A DNA stretch of 64,000 nt from an uncultured Fibrobacter sp. (GCA_946413655.1 CAMKLO010000001.1:105252-169251), one strand, 5' to 3'; positions 43,899 through 52,980 are shown, counted from the stretch's first letter. The notes: generated by a model from the sequence alone, not told the origin. Program-made: numbers and translations.

Positions 43899-45290
43899 TT
43901 ATTTAATTGATTTCACCATGATAGGGTAGGTGAAGTTAAAGTCATTGCTGCGAATGACAGTGATATATTTGCCGGCAGATATATTTTCAAATACAACTCG
44001 ATTTGCGACTGAAGTCTTTTGTGCGATAATCTGTCCTGTTGCAGAGATTAAGATTACCGTAGCGGAATTTGAAGAGATTTTTTCGATAAAAAGGTTTTTC
44101 CCTTGCGTATAGACTACAGGTGCCGTAAAATTTACTTTGTGGTATTTTTTTATTGTGGTTGTACTGTCGTTCACTGTTTTGCAATCTTTGCAAACTGTGT
44201 CTTTTGCGGCATATAGCGGTGAAAGCGCTTGTGCCCACAAGTGGTGCATTGCTTGCCCTCCGCCATTTGCATTCGGATGTACGCCGTCACTGCCAATGAG
44301 CTCCCGGTGTTTCAAAAAATAACTGTAAAAATCCGGACCTTCAGGGAGCTTGTTATCTTTTGTTAATTTATCTGTAGCTTTCAAAAATGCTGGATTGACT
44401 TGCCAGCCCGCTTTGCCAGAATCTGTGGCGATAATCCGTGCGATAATGGGTGTGATGTCGTGAGCTTTTGCTGAATCAATGATTGTCTGCATGTTTTTTA
44501 CAAATGTGCTCAAGTTCCAATCGCCGCCGCCCCATGCATCGTTTGTTCCCATCTCAATTGCCCAATACTTCACATTTCCTGCGTATTCAAGATATTCAGG
44601 TAAATGAGCAACGACTTCTGTGCTGTTGATGCAACCGATACCTCCACGCAACATTGCTGGGGTGTATTCAGGAAATCTTGCGTGTATCAGCTGAGCTGTG
44701 GTTGAATCTGTATCTTGCTGTTTGATTCCCATTTGGCTAATGCTTGTTCCCATAAAGAACCAAGTATCAGTGCCGCCTTGGCTCATGTCAAACGCCTCTA
44801 TTTCGAGGATTTGACCGACATCCTTGTCACTCACGAACTTGAACCATGATTTGCCTGTAAAATCGATTGTCACACCGCGAGCCATTACAGGATTGTTCTT
44901 GATGGTGGCGGCAACCTCCCAATCGCCATCGTTGCCATTTGTTGAATTCGCCGAAGTCAATACCTTGAAATTCGACAACGCAACGCCACTGTGGCTGCAT
45001 CCGCTGGTAAAATTCGTTGCCCATGCGCAATCGCCGTAAGATTCCCAGGTTACGAACAACTTTGAGGGGCCAGAACCCACGTTCAAAGCGATTACTTTCT
45101 CGCTGCTGCTTTTCCAATTGGTAAGGAATCCGTCAGTGAGGTAATCTGTTGTCTTTGTCCCAGTATGTGCAGGAAGTCCGCCCGAAACCAACTTGTTCGG
45201 GGTTATGGCGTTTGCAAGCCCAAGCCCGATAATTGCCCAGATTGTGACAGATGCTGCAAAAGTCATGCATTTCATTGAGTTGTATTCCAT
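43899..45290 (-). CDS. Secreted SGNH esterase with N-terminal beta domain and C-terminal sorting-like domain
   Basis: A 463-residue secreted protein. Residues 30-170 form a beta-rich, discoidin-like binding domain. The SGNH hydrolase domain follows with FMGTSIS (nucleophile Ser183), GTND (248-251) and DGVHPN (Asp335, His338). The last 80 or so residues are the sorting-like domain. It is probably a carbohydrate deacetylase acting on acetylated mannan or xylan. It lies 88 bp downstream of the GH26 gene on the same strand; a GGGCGGCG/CGCCGCCC hairpin sits in that gap. A strong terminator follows it. Confidence 0.8.
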   Translation of the reverse strand: MEYNSMKCMTFAASVTIWAIIGLGLANAITPNKLVSGGLPAHTGTKTTDYLTDGFLTNWKSSSEKVIALNVGSGPSKLFVTWESYGDCAWATNFTSGCSHSGVALSNFKVLTSANSTNGNDGDWEVAATIKNNPVMARGVTIDFTGKSWFKFVSDKDVGQILEIEAFDMSQGGTDTWFFMGTSISQMGIKQQDTDSTTAQLIHARFPEYTPAMLRGGIGCINSTEVVAHLPEYLEYAGNVKYWAIEMGTNDAWGGGDWNLSTFVKNMQTIIDSAKAHDITPIIARIIATDSGKAGWQVNPAFLKATDKLTKDNKLPEGPDFYSYFLKHRELIGSDGVHPNANGGGQAMHHLWAQALSPLYAAKDTVCKDCKTVNDSTTTIKKYHKVNFTAPVVYTQGKNLFIEKISSNSATVILISATGQIIAQKTSVANRVVFENISAGKYITVIRSNDFNFTYPIMVKSIK

Positions 45291-45378
45291 GCGATCTTCA
45301 AATTGAAAGGGCGGCGCTCCAAAAAAAATGGACTCCTAACCAACAAAGAACTCTCTCTTGTCGCGCCGCCCAGTAAAC

Positions 45379-47076
45379 TTATTTCTTGAAATACACCATG
45401 TTCACGGTGTGGCCTTGAATCTTTTTACGCACAACATAGCGCCCTTGCGGAAGTCCTTGCGTGGTGACGCCCAAGTAATGGCCATTCATGTCAAAAATTC
45501 CGATGGTGGTTGCGGTTCCGAATGTGCGTGGCAAGGTTACGATACTGATTGTACTTGTGTCAGGTTTAGTAATCGAAGTGTCGGGTTTCGTCACCGAAGT
45601 ATCGGGGTTGGTATTCGCTGTGTACTTGTTCCAACCAGGCATGTCTTCGAGAGTAATGATGCGGTCGTCATTCATGTTGCTCTTCCATACACCATCTTTT
45701 GTTTGGCCGGGCCAAGTTCCGCTCCAAGTGCTGTACCACGGCATCCACCAACTCCACACGGCTTCGTCAGCATGCATGTTTTTTACGTCGGGAATGGGGC
45801 CGTTTTCGCTGAGCGCGAGAATTTTCGTGCTTTTCGAGGCGTTCTTGAATTTATCGAAAGCGCTCGCGTTGCTGGAATGGTCGTTTGCGCTGTTGTAGAT
45901 GTCGATGGAGAGGACGTCATAGTATTCACTGCCTGGATCCCAAGAGGTTACGGTACTTCCTTCAGGGTTATAGACCCAAATCATGTTTTTTACCCCCTTG
46001 ACTTTGACCATGCGATCATAGACGAGTCGATAAAGGGCTGCAAACTGTTCACCGGAATTGATGCTCCACCAGAACCACTTTCCACCCGCTTCATGCAAAG
46101 GACGGAAGATTCCCGCTACACCTTCTTTCTGCAATTCAAGGAAATAATCAGCGATGTGGTCAATGTCGGCTACGATTCCTTTGTAAGCTGCGCTTTCGGT
46201 GTTCCATTCGGTAGTGCCTGGCTTGAAACCTGTAGAAAAATCAAAATCGGTGTATTCGCCACCATTCGCAGCGCTTTGAATATAGAAGGCGTCTTTCTTG
46301 TCCAGAGGATCTTTCCAGTGCCAAGTGAATGCTGGGATGCCGCCCGCTTTCCAAAGTGCTTTCGCAATGGAAATTGCCTTGTCCGTGTATTCCTTGTTCC
46401 AACTTTCGTTTGCTTTCGGACCGCTTGCAAACAAGAAATCTAAACCGACAAGAGCCGGGTACTTTCCTGTGCGCGTGTAGGTGTATTTCACGTCGTCGTG
46501 CGTCTTGAAGTCGGCTCCCATGGTGTAACCGCTCATGTCGCCGGTCATCATACCGCTAATCGTTTTTTTGCCAAAGTTTTCTCGCAAAAAACTGTAGAGT
46601 TTGACGGCACTTTCGGTAGCGTTCGGGGTAACCGGCATTGCAGAAATCTTGAAAGGCGAAGACTGATAAGGCTCGACATCAATATAGTCAACGCTAATCC
46701 ATCCCCAATACTTGTCAATAGAAATTGTATTCGACCCAGCCTTGAGTGTTGCGACGGTAGAAACATCTGCCCACGAAGTTGTAGCGTTAAAATCTATGGT
46801 CCCTGCAGTTGCGCCGTTTACTTTCAAGTAGTTCGCTTTGAATTCACCCGCCTTGTAGTGGATGGTCACTTGGTATTTACCGGCTGTTTGTACAGAGACG
46901 TTTCCGAAAGAAATGGAACCTTCCTGTGTATCGACGTATCCCGTTCCCGAAACTCCGGATGCGTTGACATTTTTTGCTCCTCCGGAAAGAGTTGCTGATT
47001 CAGCTTCGTACTTAGTGGCAAACACCATACTCGAAAGAGCAAGGACCAAAGCAAAGATGTTTTTACTGTTAATCAT
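45379..47076 (-). CDS. GH26 beta-mannanase with N-terminal CBM35, secreted
   Basis: The start is set at ATG 47076, preceded by GGAAC, giving about 565 residues with a signal peptide; an extension to 47124 is less likely. A CBM35-type module (KYEAESATLSGGA ... VDYIDVEPY) occupies about residues 20-140. The GH26 domain follows, with the acid/base Glu329 in RPLHEAGGKWFWW and the nucleophile Glu424 in LSENGP. A short linker of PDTS-type repeats leads to the C-terminal sorting-like segment. It cleaves beta-1,4-mannan outside the cell. It is the first gene of a two-gene operon and is divergent from the TIGR02147 regulator. Confidence 0.92.
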   Translation of the reverse strand: MINSKNIFALVLALSSMVFATKYEAESATLSGGAKNVNASGVSGTGYVDTQEGSISFGNVSVQTAGKYQVTIHYKAGEFKANYLKVNGATAGTIDFNATTSWADVSTVATLKAGSNTISIDKYWGWISVDYIDVEPYQSSPFKISAMPVTPNATESAVKLYSFLRENFGKKTISGMMTGDMSGYTMGADFKTHDDVKYTYTRTGKYPALVGLDFLFASGPKANESWNKEYTDKAISIAKALWKAGGIPAFTWHWKDPLDKKDAFYIQSAANGGEYTDFDFSTGFKPGTTEWNTESAAYKGIVADIDHIADYFLELQKEGVAGIFRPLHEAGGKWFWWSINSGEQFAALYRLVYDRMVKVKGVKNMIWVYNPEGSTVTSWDPGSEYYDVLSIDIYNSANDHSSNASAFDKFKNASKSTKILALSENGPIPDVKNMHADEAVWSWWMPWYSTWSGTWPGQTKDGVWKSNMNDDRIITLEDMPGWNKYTANTNPDTSVTKPDTSITKPDTSTISIVTLPRTFGTATTIGIFDMNGHYLGVTTQGLPQGRYVVRKKIQGHTVNMVYFKK

Positions 47077-47142
47077 AGGGGTTCCTTTTTTTACGAAATT
47101 ATATTCCTCAAGTATATTTATCAATTATTTTTTCCGAATGGT

Positions 47143-47160
47143 GTGGACAAAAATGTCCAC
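47143..47160. promoter_or_regulatory. 18-bp palindromic operator candidate, copy 2
   Basis: GTGGACA-AAAA-TGTCCAC, 67 bp from the GH26 start and 83 bp from the TIGR02147 start. Identical half sites and spacing to 43791-43808. Confidence 0.7.
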
Positions 47161-47242
47161 GAATTGTATATTTTTTTTACGAGACGCCAGAAAATAAAAC
47201 GATTTTTTAGATAGGGTCATTTTATATCCGGCGAGACGCTTT

Positions 47243-48088
47243 ATGTTTGCAAGAAACAAAATCAACATCTATGACTATTCGGACTACCGCAAGTTCCTGC
47301 AGGAGTTCTACGAACTCGAAAAATCGCTGGATCCGTCATTCAGTTATCGAGTGTTTGCTGCGGCGGTTGGCATGGATGCAAGCCTGCTTTTGAAAATATT
47401 GCAGGGAAAACGCCACATTTCTCCGAAATGCATAGATGTTTTCGTTAAATTTTTCCATTTCAAGGATGCCAAGGCGGAATATTTCCGTGAAATGATTGCT
47501 TACGGCAAGGCGAAAAACGACGAGGATGTACGTAGCCATTTTGAAGCTCTACAAAAAATGCGACCGGCAGCCTGCCGCGAACTAGATGAGGCTTGCTATC
47601 GCTATTTCCAACAATGGTATTACCCGATGATCCGCTCGGCGCTTGACGTGTTTGATTACCGAGACGCACATGATGCCGCCGCCCTCGGAGAATGCTGCAT
47701 TCCAAAGCTGTCTGCCTCGCAAGTGGAAACCGCTGTCGATGCTTTATTACAACTCGGGCTTGCACATGCCCGCAAGGACGGTCGCGTAGTTCCGACCGAA
47801 GCCCATCTTAAGACGAAGGAACACTGGTTGAGTGCGAGTATTAGCGATTATCAGAGTAGTATTGCGGAACTGGCTGGCCAATCCATCCAGAATACTCCCA
47901 AAGAAAAACGCGATATCAGCACGCTTACGATGGCGCTTGATTCGCGACAAATAGAAAAAATACGCGAAATCCTCGCAAGAACGCGAAAAGCCATCGTAAA
48001 CGTAGTCAATGCGATGCCTTCGCAAATTTGTGACAGCGTATATCAATTAAATTTTCAGTTATTCCCGATGATGAAAAAGGAAGAATGA
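47243..48088 (+). CDS. TIGR02147/DUF4423 family protein, probable transcriptional regulator
   Basis: A 281-residue soluble protein of the family first defined as a Fibrobacter paralogous group. The N-terminal part (YDYSDYRKFLQEFYELEK, then SYRVFAAAVGMDASLLLKILQGKRHIS) has the usual opening and a helix-turn-helix-like segment; the rest is helical. No membrane segment is present. It overlaps the following lipoprotein gene by 4 bp (ATGA) and is divergent from the GH26 operon across an 18-bp palindrome, so it is the best candidate to bind that site. The family has little experimental description. Confidence 0.82.
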   Translation: MFARNKINIYDYSDYRKFLQEFYELEKSLDPSFSYRVFAAAVGMDASLLLKILQGKRHISPKCIDVFVKFFHFKDAKAEYFREMIAYGKAKNDEDVRSHFEALQKMRPAACRELDEACYRYFQQWYYPMIRSALDVFDYRDAHDAAALGECCIPKLSASQVETAVDALLQLGLAHARKDGRVVPTEAHLKTKEHWLSASISDYQSSIAELAGQSIQNTPKEKRDISTLTMALDSRQIEKIREILARTRKAIVNVVNAMPSQICDSVYQLNFQLFPMMKKEE

Positions 48089-49251
48089 TGAAAAATGGTA
48101 TGGAAACATCGGTTTGCATTTCGTTTTGCGCCTTGCTGTGCTTGTCGCTGTTTTTAGGATGTTCAGAAAGCACCACTGCGGGAGCCACAAGTGAAACAAC
48201 AAACGGAATTGCAATCGTGGTCGTTGACGGTTCGAACAGGCCTTTCGCTCGCGCACAAATGAAGGTTTATTCGAAAGATGCCTTCTCAGTTGTTGACAGC
48301 GCCCTTTCGGATACAAGCGGACGAGTTTCTTTTAACGATAGTCTCGGAGTCTGTGCCGGCGGAGATTGCTTTGTAGAAGCCCTTGCGGGCGAAGATTCCG
48401 CATTCATGAGCTGGTCGTCAGTCAATTTTGCTGACTCCTCGGTTCAAGAAATTGCGTTGTTGCCCTCGGCATCGCTCATCGTACGTACTGGTGTTTCCGC
48501 CCAAGAAAATAGCAGCTTGTCAGAAAATGTCCAACTGGAATCGACTCCCTATTTTGCAAAACGCTCCGGTAGCGAGTACGTGTTTGCACATGTGCCGGCA
48601 GGGCTCTTTACCATTGTTGCTGGGGACTCGTCCATAGCAGAAGTGTCGCTCAAACCAGAGGAATCTGCGGACATGCTTGTTCCGGTTCCGGGAAAGTCTG
48701 TCGAATATGTTTTCGAAGACTTTGACGATGGTGATAACTTGAACAACCTCGCTAAGACTTATCCTAATTACGGCTGGTATTTTAACGCCGTTGGCAAAGC
48801 GAATTTCACAGTACCCGATAGTGCTGGAGGTTTCACATCCGCATTAAAAGAAGATAAAAATTACGGAAAATATCTAGCTCTTAAGTTTGCGATAGATTCG
48901 GGCTTCGTTTTGCTCGGAACGCATCTCGGACTTGATACAGGGTTCTTCGACTTGAGCAATCTCACGGCGATTCGCCTTACGGTGCGAGGCAACTGTGAAT
49001 TGAACATCGCTTTGGAGCATTACCGCGAAGTTGGAGAGAACTCCTTCAAAAAATCGTTATGGACGGTCAAAGCGACCGAAAATTGGAATGAAATCATTTT
49101 GCATCCCGGTAGGGAAGTTCTCGAAGAAAGCTCCTATCAAGTGGAATGGAAAGAGATTTCTCACGAAATCGGTTTGTTCAGCATTTTTATGAGAAGCGGA
49201 ACTTATCTGGATGTTGACAAAATCGTGTTTGAAGGAATTGATTTCAAATAA
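48085..49251 (+). CDS. Lipoprotein with CBM11/CIA30-like C-terminal domain
   Basis: A 388-residue lipoprotein (lipobox LFLGC, Cys26), translationally coupled to the TIGR02147 gene. Residues about 45-110 form a carboxypeptidase-regulatory-like beta domain; the C-terminal half starts with YVFEDFDDGDNLNNLAKTY and ends with DVDKIVFEGIDFK, the pattern of CBM11/CIA30-type beta-jellyroll domains that bind carbohydrate. It probably sits in the outer membrane or faces the periplasm. Its pairing with a regulator suggests a sensory or binding role; this is inference. Confidence 0.72.
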   Translation: MMKNGMETSVCISFCALLCLSLFLGCSESTTAGATSETTNGIAIVVVDGSNRPFARAQMKVYSKDAFSVVDSALSDTSGRVSFNDSLGVCAGGDCFVEALAGEDSAFMSWSSVNFADSSVQEIALLPSASLIVRTGVSAQENSSLSENVQLESTPYFAKRSGSEYVFAHVPAGLFTIVAGDSSIAEVSLKPEESADMLVPVPGKSVEYVFEDFDDGDNLNNLAKTYPNYGWYFNAVGKANFTVPDSAGGFTSALKEDKNYGKYLALKFAIDSGFVLLGTHLGLDTGFFDLSNLTAIRLTVRGNCELNIALEHYREVGENSFKKSLWTVKATENWNEIILHPGREVLEESSYQVEWKEISHEIGLFSIFMRSGTYLDVDKIVFEGIDFK

Positions 49252-49655
49252 ACGATTAATGATGCTGTAAGGCTGATCTTTTAAACGCGAGTGTTTGACC
49301 ATTGCCGTCATCACAATGTGCATCACCATCGCAAACATTATAAAAAAGACCGTTCCCACCCATCAACACGAGGGGGAGCTCGGCCATCGCGATATCAAGC
49401 GGCATTCTGATTTTGGCGGAAATTGGCATATCAGAGAATATACATTATTTCGTCTCCACGCCGTTTTTCTTGAGCCACTTGGCCACATCTTTCGAGAGGC
49501 TCGAACCGCCGGAGTAATGCACCGAAAGGCCTTCGCCGATTTTTGCATTGGGCGCGAGTTTCGCTATCGCGGTGATGCTCTGGCCGATGGCCCTCAAAAA
49601 AGGTATATTCTAGGGGCGGGTCACATAAAGGCACTTAGGTGGCCGAGGTCAAGCA
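49252..49655. other. Gap containing gene remnants
   Basis: No intact gene. The middle part (about 49350-49590) is a degraded copy of sequence at 52890-53121. The last 65 bp form the upstream region of the methyltransferase gene. Confidence 0.6.
49350..49590 (-). pseudogene. Remnant: DUF4405 5' end and flavodoxin 3' end
   Basis: This segment aligns with 52890-53121, which spans the start of the DUF4405 gene and the last 45 or so codons of the FGE-flavodoxin gene. The remnant keeps the flavodoxin C-terminus (GEGLSVHYSGGSSLSKDVAK) and its stop at 49445-49447 and is about 88 percent identical by eye. It is cut at 49585, where unrelated sequence begins. Confidence 0.75.
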
Positions 49656-50327
49656 ATGAAAATAGATGAGCAATTCAATCTGGTAGCGAGAGAATATGAC
49701 GAAAACCGAAGGCTGTTCATTCCGTGCTTCGACGAATTTTACCAGGGCACAACGGATTTCATCGTCAAGTCAATAGATTCCCCAAGGCGGGTGATCGACC
49801 TGGGTGCAGGTACAGGGCTTTTGACTTCGTTCTGGTATGCGAAATGTCCCGGAAGCAACTACGTGCTCGTCGATGTCGCCGAACAAATGCTAGAAATGGC
49901 CAAGGAGCGATTCAGGGGAGTGCCAAACGTGACCTTCGAAGCGCTCGACTACAGGACTTCGCTGCCCGATACGGAGTTTGACGCCGTCATCTCCGCACTC
50001 TCCATTCACCATCTTGAGCATCAGGAAAAGCGAGAATTGTTCCGCCGCATCTACGGCAAATTGCCGCCAGGGGGAATATTCGTCAACTACGACCAGTTTT
50101 GTGCCGGCACAGAAGCGATGAGCGCCATGCTAGACCGTTATTGGGTGGACGGGCTGGAACACAGCGGCCTCTCCGAACAGGATATTGCCAAATGGCAACA
50201 AAGAAAGGCTTTTGACAGAGAATGTTCCGTAAGCGACGAAATCGCATGGCTTCGACAGGCCGGGTTTGGCGATGTCCAGTGCGTCTATACGCATCAGAAG
50301 TTCTCCGTCATCTTGGCTATAAAGTGA
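49656..50327 (+). CDS. Class I SAM-dependent methyltransferase
   Basis: A 223-residue cytoplasmic methyltransferase. Motif I is VIDLGAGTG (about residues 46-54); motif II LVDVAEQMLEMAK follows at about 72-84; EFDAVISALSIHHL is motif IV and GGIFVNYDQF lies near 144. It resembles UbiE/Methyltransf_25-type enzymes; the substrate cannot be deduced. It occupies the place that the FGE-flavodoxin gene body has in the related locus at 52.9-54.5 kb, so it appears to have been inserted into, or exchanged with, a copy of that locus. Confidence 0.82.
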   Translation: MKIDEQFNLVAREYDENRRLFIPCFDEFYQGTTDFIVKSIDSPRRVIDLGAGTGLLTSFWYAKCPGSNYVLVDVAEQMLEMAKERFRGVPNVTFEALDYRTSLPDTEFDAVISALSIHHLEHQEKRELFRRIYGKLPPGGIFVNYDQFCAGTEAMSAMLDRYWVDGLEHSGLSEQDIAKWQQRKAFDRECSVSDEIAWLRQAGFGDVQCVYTHQKFSVILAIK

Positions 50328-50749
50328 ATTTGAGCCCCGAATATGGCAGGAAGTCTTGGGGCTTTGCGATATTCTTGCTTATTTCATTTATAGGAGTCGT
50401 GCGCAAACATTACTTCAACTTTCCGTAGTCTTCGTCGCTCACGGGCTCGAGCCATTCGTTGCTCGTTCCTTCGCCGGGAACTTCAATCGCCAAATGCTGG
50501 AAGAAAGCACCCAATAAATCCAACAAACTGGATAAAAAAGTGCAATTTTTATCCAATACAGTGCATTTAATGAATAAAAAAGCGCTTCGCAAGGTGTATG
50601 TGGTCGCCATCAAGGTTGTGCCTGTGGGTAAGTTTTAAGTCCACTATTTGGTAAGTTTCGCCACGTAAAGCTTTATCTACACAAGTTCAGTGACGCCCGC
50701 TGGGAAGCCGTCAGCTGGAAACTATAATGCAAAAATCTACATTTAAATC
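50328..50749. other. Gap with remnants
   Basis: Holds the 50410-50502 remnant and, near its end (about 50655-50726), an open frame ending KLYLHKFSDARWEAVSWKL that looks like the last part of an unidentified gene. A 23-codon ORF at about 50570 is not supported by other evidence. Confidence 0.45.
50410..50502 (-). pseudogene. Remnant of the decarboxylase-cupin gene 3' end
   Basis: Aligns with 54482-54574, the last 30 codons of the decarboxylase-cupin lipoprotein gene, including the stop and EWLEPVSDEDYGKLK. About 90 percent identical by eye; upstream sequence is unrelated. Confidence 0.78.
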
Positions 50750-50902
50750 ATGGACAAGAATGTCATTGCGATTGGTTATGCGATAGCGGCGGTCGCATTT
50801 TATGCACTGAATGTTCCCTGCTCCAAAATGCTGCTGGCCCACATTTCGCCTGTATTCATGGCGGGACTGCTCTATATTGGCGCAGGGCTCGGCATCGGCA
50901 TC
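50750..50902 (+). pseudogene. Truncated EamA/DMT-family transporter
   Basis: The first 51 codons encode an EamA-type N-terminus (IAIGYAIAAVAFYALNVPCS, then LLYIGAGLGIGI), i.e. the first helices of a drug/metabolite transporter of normally about 290 residues. The similarity stops at a C-rich stretch near 50905, after which the frame encodes unrelated sequence overlapping the gene on the other strand. Confidence 0.7.
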
Positions 50903-50946
50903 AAGGCCCCCCGTTTCCGAGGGTGCCTTTTTGACGATATGTCCGT

Positions 50947-51348
50947 TTATTTCACGAAAACGGCGAGAAGTTTATGCGCCTCGTCGCCTTCGACAAAACG
51001 GATTCCACCTACGTTATGGTACTCGAATCCCGAGAACTGCTGCAATTGCAGTGCCGCAAATTCGCGGTCCTGCGAATAGCAAAGATTCAGCCGGAGGTTT
51101 CCATTGTCGCTTGTTTTAGGCCGCCCCTCTCTTTGAATTGTTGCATCCAGAGATTCCAAAGACGCTTCGACAATCGCCTGGACTTTTTGCCCTTCCGTGG
51201 GGCTAAACTCCAGGCATATTCCCACAACGGGTGAATTCGTCTTAGTGTAGGTGACATTGGTTTTGAAACCGAAAAACTTCTTTTCGGTCTTGATATAGGG
51301 CTTATTGAAGAGGGCGTTAGCCATCTCCATCTTGGAAATGTTTTCCAT
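50947..51348 (-). CDS. Hypothetical protein
   Basis: A 133-residue protein if started at ATG 51348, which follows AAAGAGAAAG; an in-frame ATG at 51405 would add 19 residues reading AAALTGCATSF, a weak lipobox-like start. The chain has alternating strands and one predicted helix (AIVEASLESLDATIQRE). Family not recognised. Its 3' end abuts the truncated EamA remnant. Confidence 0.5.
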   Translation of the reverse strand: MENISKMEMANALFNKPYIKTEKKFFGFKTNVTYTKTNSPVVGICLEFSPTEGQKVQAIVEASLESLDATIQREGRPKTSDNGNLRLNLCYSQDREFAALQLQQFSGFEYHNVGGIRFVEGDEAHKLLAVFVK

Positions 51349-51438
51349 GTTCTTTCTCTTTTTTAAAATGAATGATGTCGCGCACCCGGTAAGGGCCGCG
51401 GCCATTTACTAGTGTTTAAGGCTTGGAGAAAGAACTTG

Positions 51439-51864
51439 CTAACAGAGCATTCGCTCTAGCGTGTAAACGTAATATTCTTTAGGTTTTTGATAAACTAGCG
51501 GTAAAGGGAAGCCGCAATGGATGCAAATAGTTGACCGCGCGATTTTAGTCGCCAACGGTGTAGCCTGTTTGAACGTTGCCGAACTGCGTCCGCCATAGCC
51601 TTGAAGGCTACCGCTTCGCGATGTTCGCAAAGAAACCTGTTGGCCCGCCCTGCGCGTAAGCAGTATAGCATCAGCTGTTGATTCTCGAGACAGGTATAAC
51701 GGATTATCGGCAAAATCGTGAGCAGTGAAAACTTTCTCACTTTCTGCAACCTGACCAAGTTCAGCGCCGTAATCGTAAACAAAAGAACCCTCGACAATAG
51801 CAGAAAGAATCGCGAATAACGCGACTGCAATCATCGACAGAATATTTTGTTTAACGGGCTTCAT
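51439..51864 (-). CDS. Hypothetical protein with N-terminal signal or anchor
   Basis: A 141-residue open frame with a hydrophobic N-terminal segment (ILSMIAVALFAILSAIVEG, about 8-26) followed by a Ser/Arg/Thr-rich region and a CIHCGF motif. No family recognised. It might be real, exported, or a decayed gene in this disturbed region. Confidence 0.4.
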   Translation of the reverse strand: MKPVKQNILSMIAVALFAILSAIVEGSFVYDYGAELGQVAESEKVFTAHDFADNPLYLSRESTADAILLTRRAGQQVSLRTSRSGSLQGYGGRSSATFKQATPLATKIARSTICIHCGFPLPLVYQKPKEYYVYTLERMLC

Positions 51865-52007
51865 CGGTGAGTAAGATAGAATTTTTAAAAGAGAATAGCT
51901 ATCTTTATTCCATAATTTGAACTGCGCCCTATTGCCACCGGGTATTAGGGAAATACGCTTTCTTTATCGTTAGGTCTTTGAAGATAAAGATTCCTAGAGG
52001 TAAAGAA

Positions 52008-52322
52008 ATGGAATGGTTTATGCTTGCCGTGGCGGGCGTTCTCGAAGTGGTTTGGGCCTGCGCCATGAAATATTCGGAGGGCTTTTCTAAAATAGTCCCT
52101 TCAGTCATCACTGTGATAGGTTTTCTTTTGAGTGCTTTTTTCTTGTCGCTAGCCGTAAAGAAACTGCCGCTCGGGACTGCGTATGCGATATGGACTGGAT
52201 TCGGCACTGTGGGAACATGTGTCTTGGGCGTTTATTTATTTCAAGAGCATTTCTCTATTCCGAAAGCAGTTTGTATTTTGCTTATTTTGTCGGGGATTGT
52301 CGGGTTGAAATTATTGCATTAA
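52008..52322 (+). CDS. SMR family exporter, Gdx/SugE-like
   Basis: A 104-residue protein with four helices. The start at ATG 52008 follows AGAGG; an in-frame extension to 51978 is not needed. It has the conserved Glu of helix 1 in LEVVWACAMKYSEGF and the PLGTAYAIWTGFGTVGT segment typical of the SugE/Gdx guanidinium exporters rather than EmrE-type drug exporters. No guanidine riboswitch could be recognised upstream; two hairpins (CCCTA/TAGGG and CTTTATC/GATAAAG) lie there. Its 3' end overlaps the convergent DUF4405 gene by 41 bp. Confidence 0.82.
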   Translation: MEWFMLAVAGVLEVVWACAMKYSEGFSKIVPSVITVIGFLLSAFFLSLAVKKLPLGTAYAIWTGFGTVGTCVLGVYLFQEHFSIPKAVCILLILSGIVGLKLLH

Positions 52323-52965
52323 AGAGATGCACCGCAACGGCAAACAGTGCCATGATGGCGATATAGTCCGCGAAAAAGAGGGCGTAGCCGCGTTCCGCAT
52401 CAAAGAAGAAAAAAGGCTGCTGCAGGAACATGTATTTCCAAAGCCCACGAATTACGAAGGCGTAAATTCCGTAGCCCGCCACGAGAGCGGCAACCACGCG
52501 GGTTGCGACAAGTGACGCCTTTGACTTGAAAGCGCCCGCAAGTCCCAAGCGGTTTGCAATCAGGCTCACATGCAGCCCGATGTGGAGCGACATGAACACG
52601 TAATACCAGTGGCTTGCGAGCAGGTGCGCCGTGCGGGCGAAGTTTGCGCCCGATTCAATCCCGAGCCAGGCGAACACGTGGTTCGAAAGCATGATTCCGC
52701 TCACCATCAAGAAAATCGCGCACAAAAGAATCCCGCAATTCACGACCGCCTGCAAAATGCGGAATGCGTTGTAGCGGCCCTTGAACAGCGAAAGGAAAAA
52801 TCGCCGGTTCAGCGTGATGTGCACCGCCCACAGAACAAGCAGCACCACGCCCAGAATCTCGTGAACGGCAGTCGATTCAAAGAAGTAATTGCCGCCCATC
52901 AGCACGAGCGTCGCGACCGTCATCGCGATATCAAGCGACATACGGATTTTGGCGGAAATAGGCAT
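52282..52965 (-). CDS. DUF4405 membrane protein (cytochrome b561-like)
   Basis: A 227-residue membrane protein with about five helices. Conserved His residues lie in helices (VLWAVHITLNRRFF, HLLASHWYYVFMSLHIGLHVSLI), as in DUF4405 proteins related to cytochrome b561 and formate dehydrogenase gamma subunits, so heme binding and quinone-linked electron transfer are possible. It is the last gene of a minus-strand set with the FGE-flavodoxin gene (15 bp upstream) and the decarboxylase-cupin gene. A membrane electron donor would suit the exported flavodoxin. Confidence 0.75.
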   Translation of the reverse strand: MPISAKIRMSLDIAMTVATLVLMGGNYFFESTAVHEILGVVLLVLWAVHITLNRRFFLSLFKGRYNAFRILQAVVNCGILLCAIFLMVSGIMLSNHVFAWLGIESGANFARTAHLLASHWYYVFMSLHIGLHVSLIANRLGLAGAFKSKASLVATRVVAALVAGYGIYAFVIRGLWKYMFLQQPFFFFDAERGYALFFADYIAIMALFAVAVHLFNAIISTRQSPTK

Positions 52966-52980
52966 ATCAAGGAATATACA

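Noticed and set aside
51865..52007. Possible guanidine riboswitch upstream of the Gdx-like gene
   Set aside because: Two small hairpins are present, but none of the conserved sequence of guanidine-I, -II or -III RNAs could be recognised.
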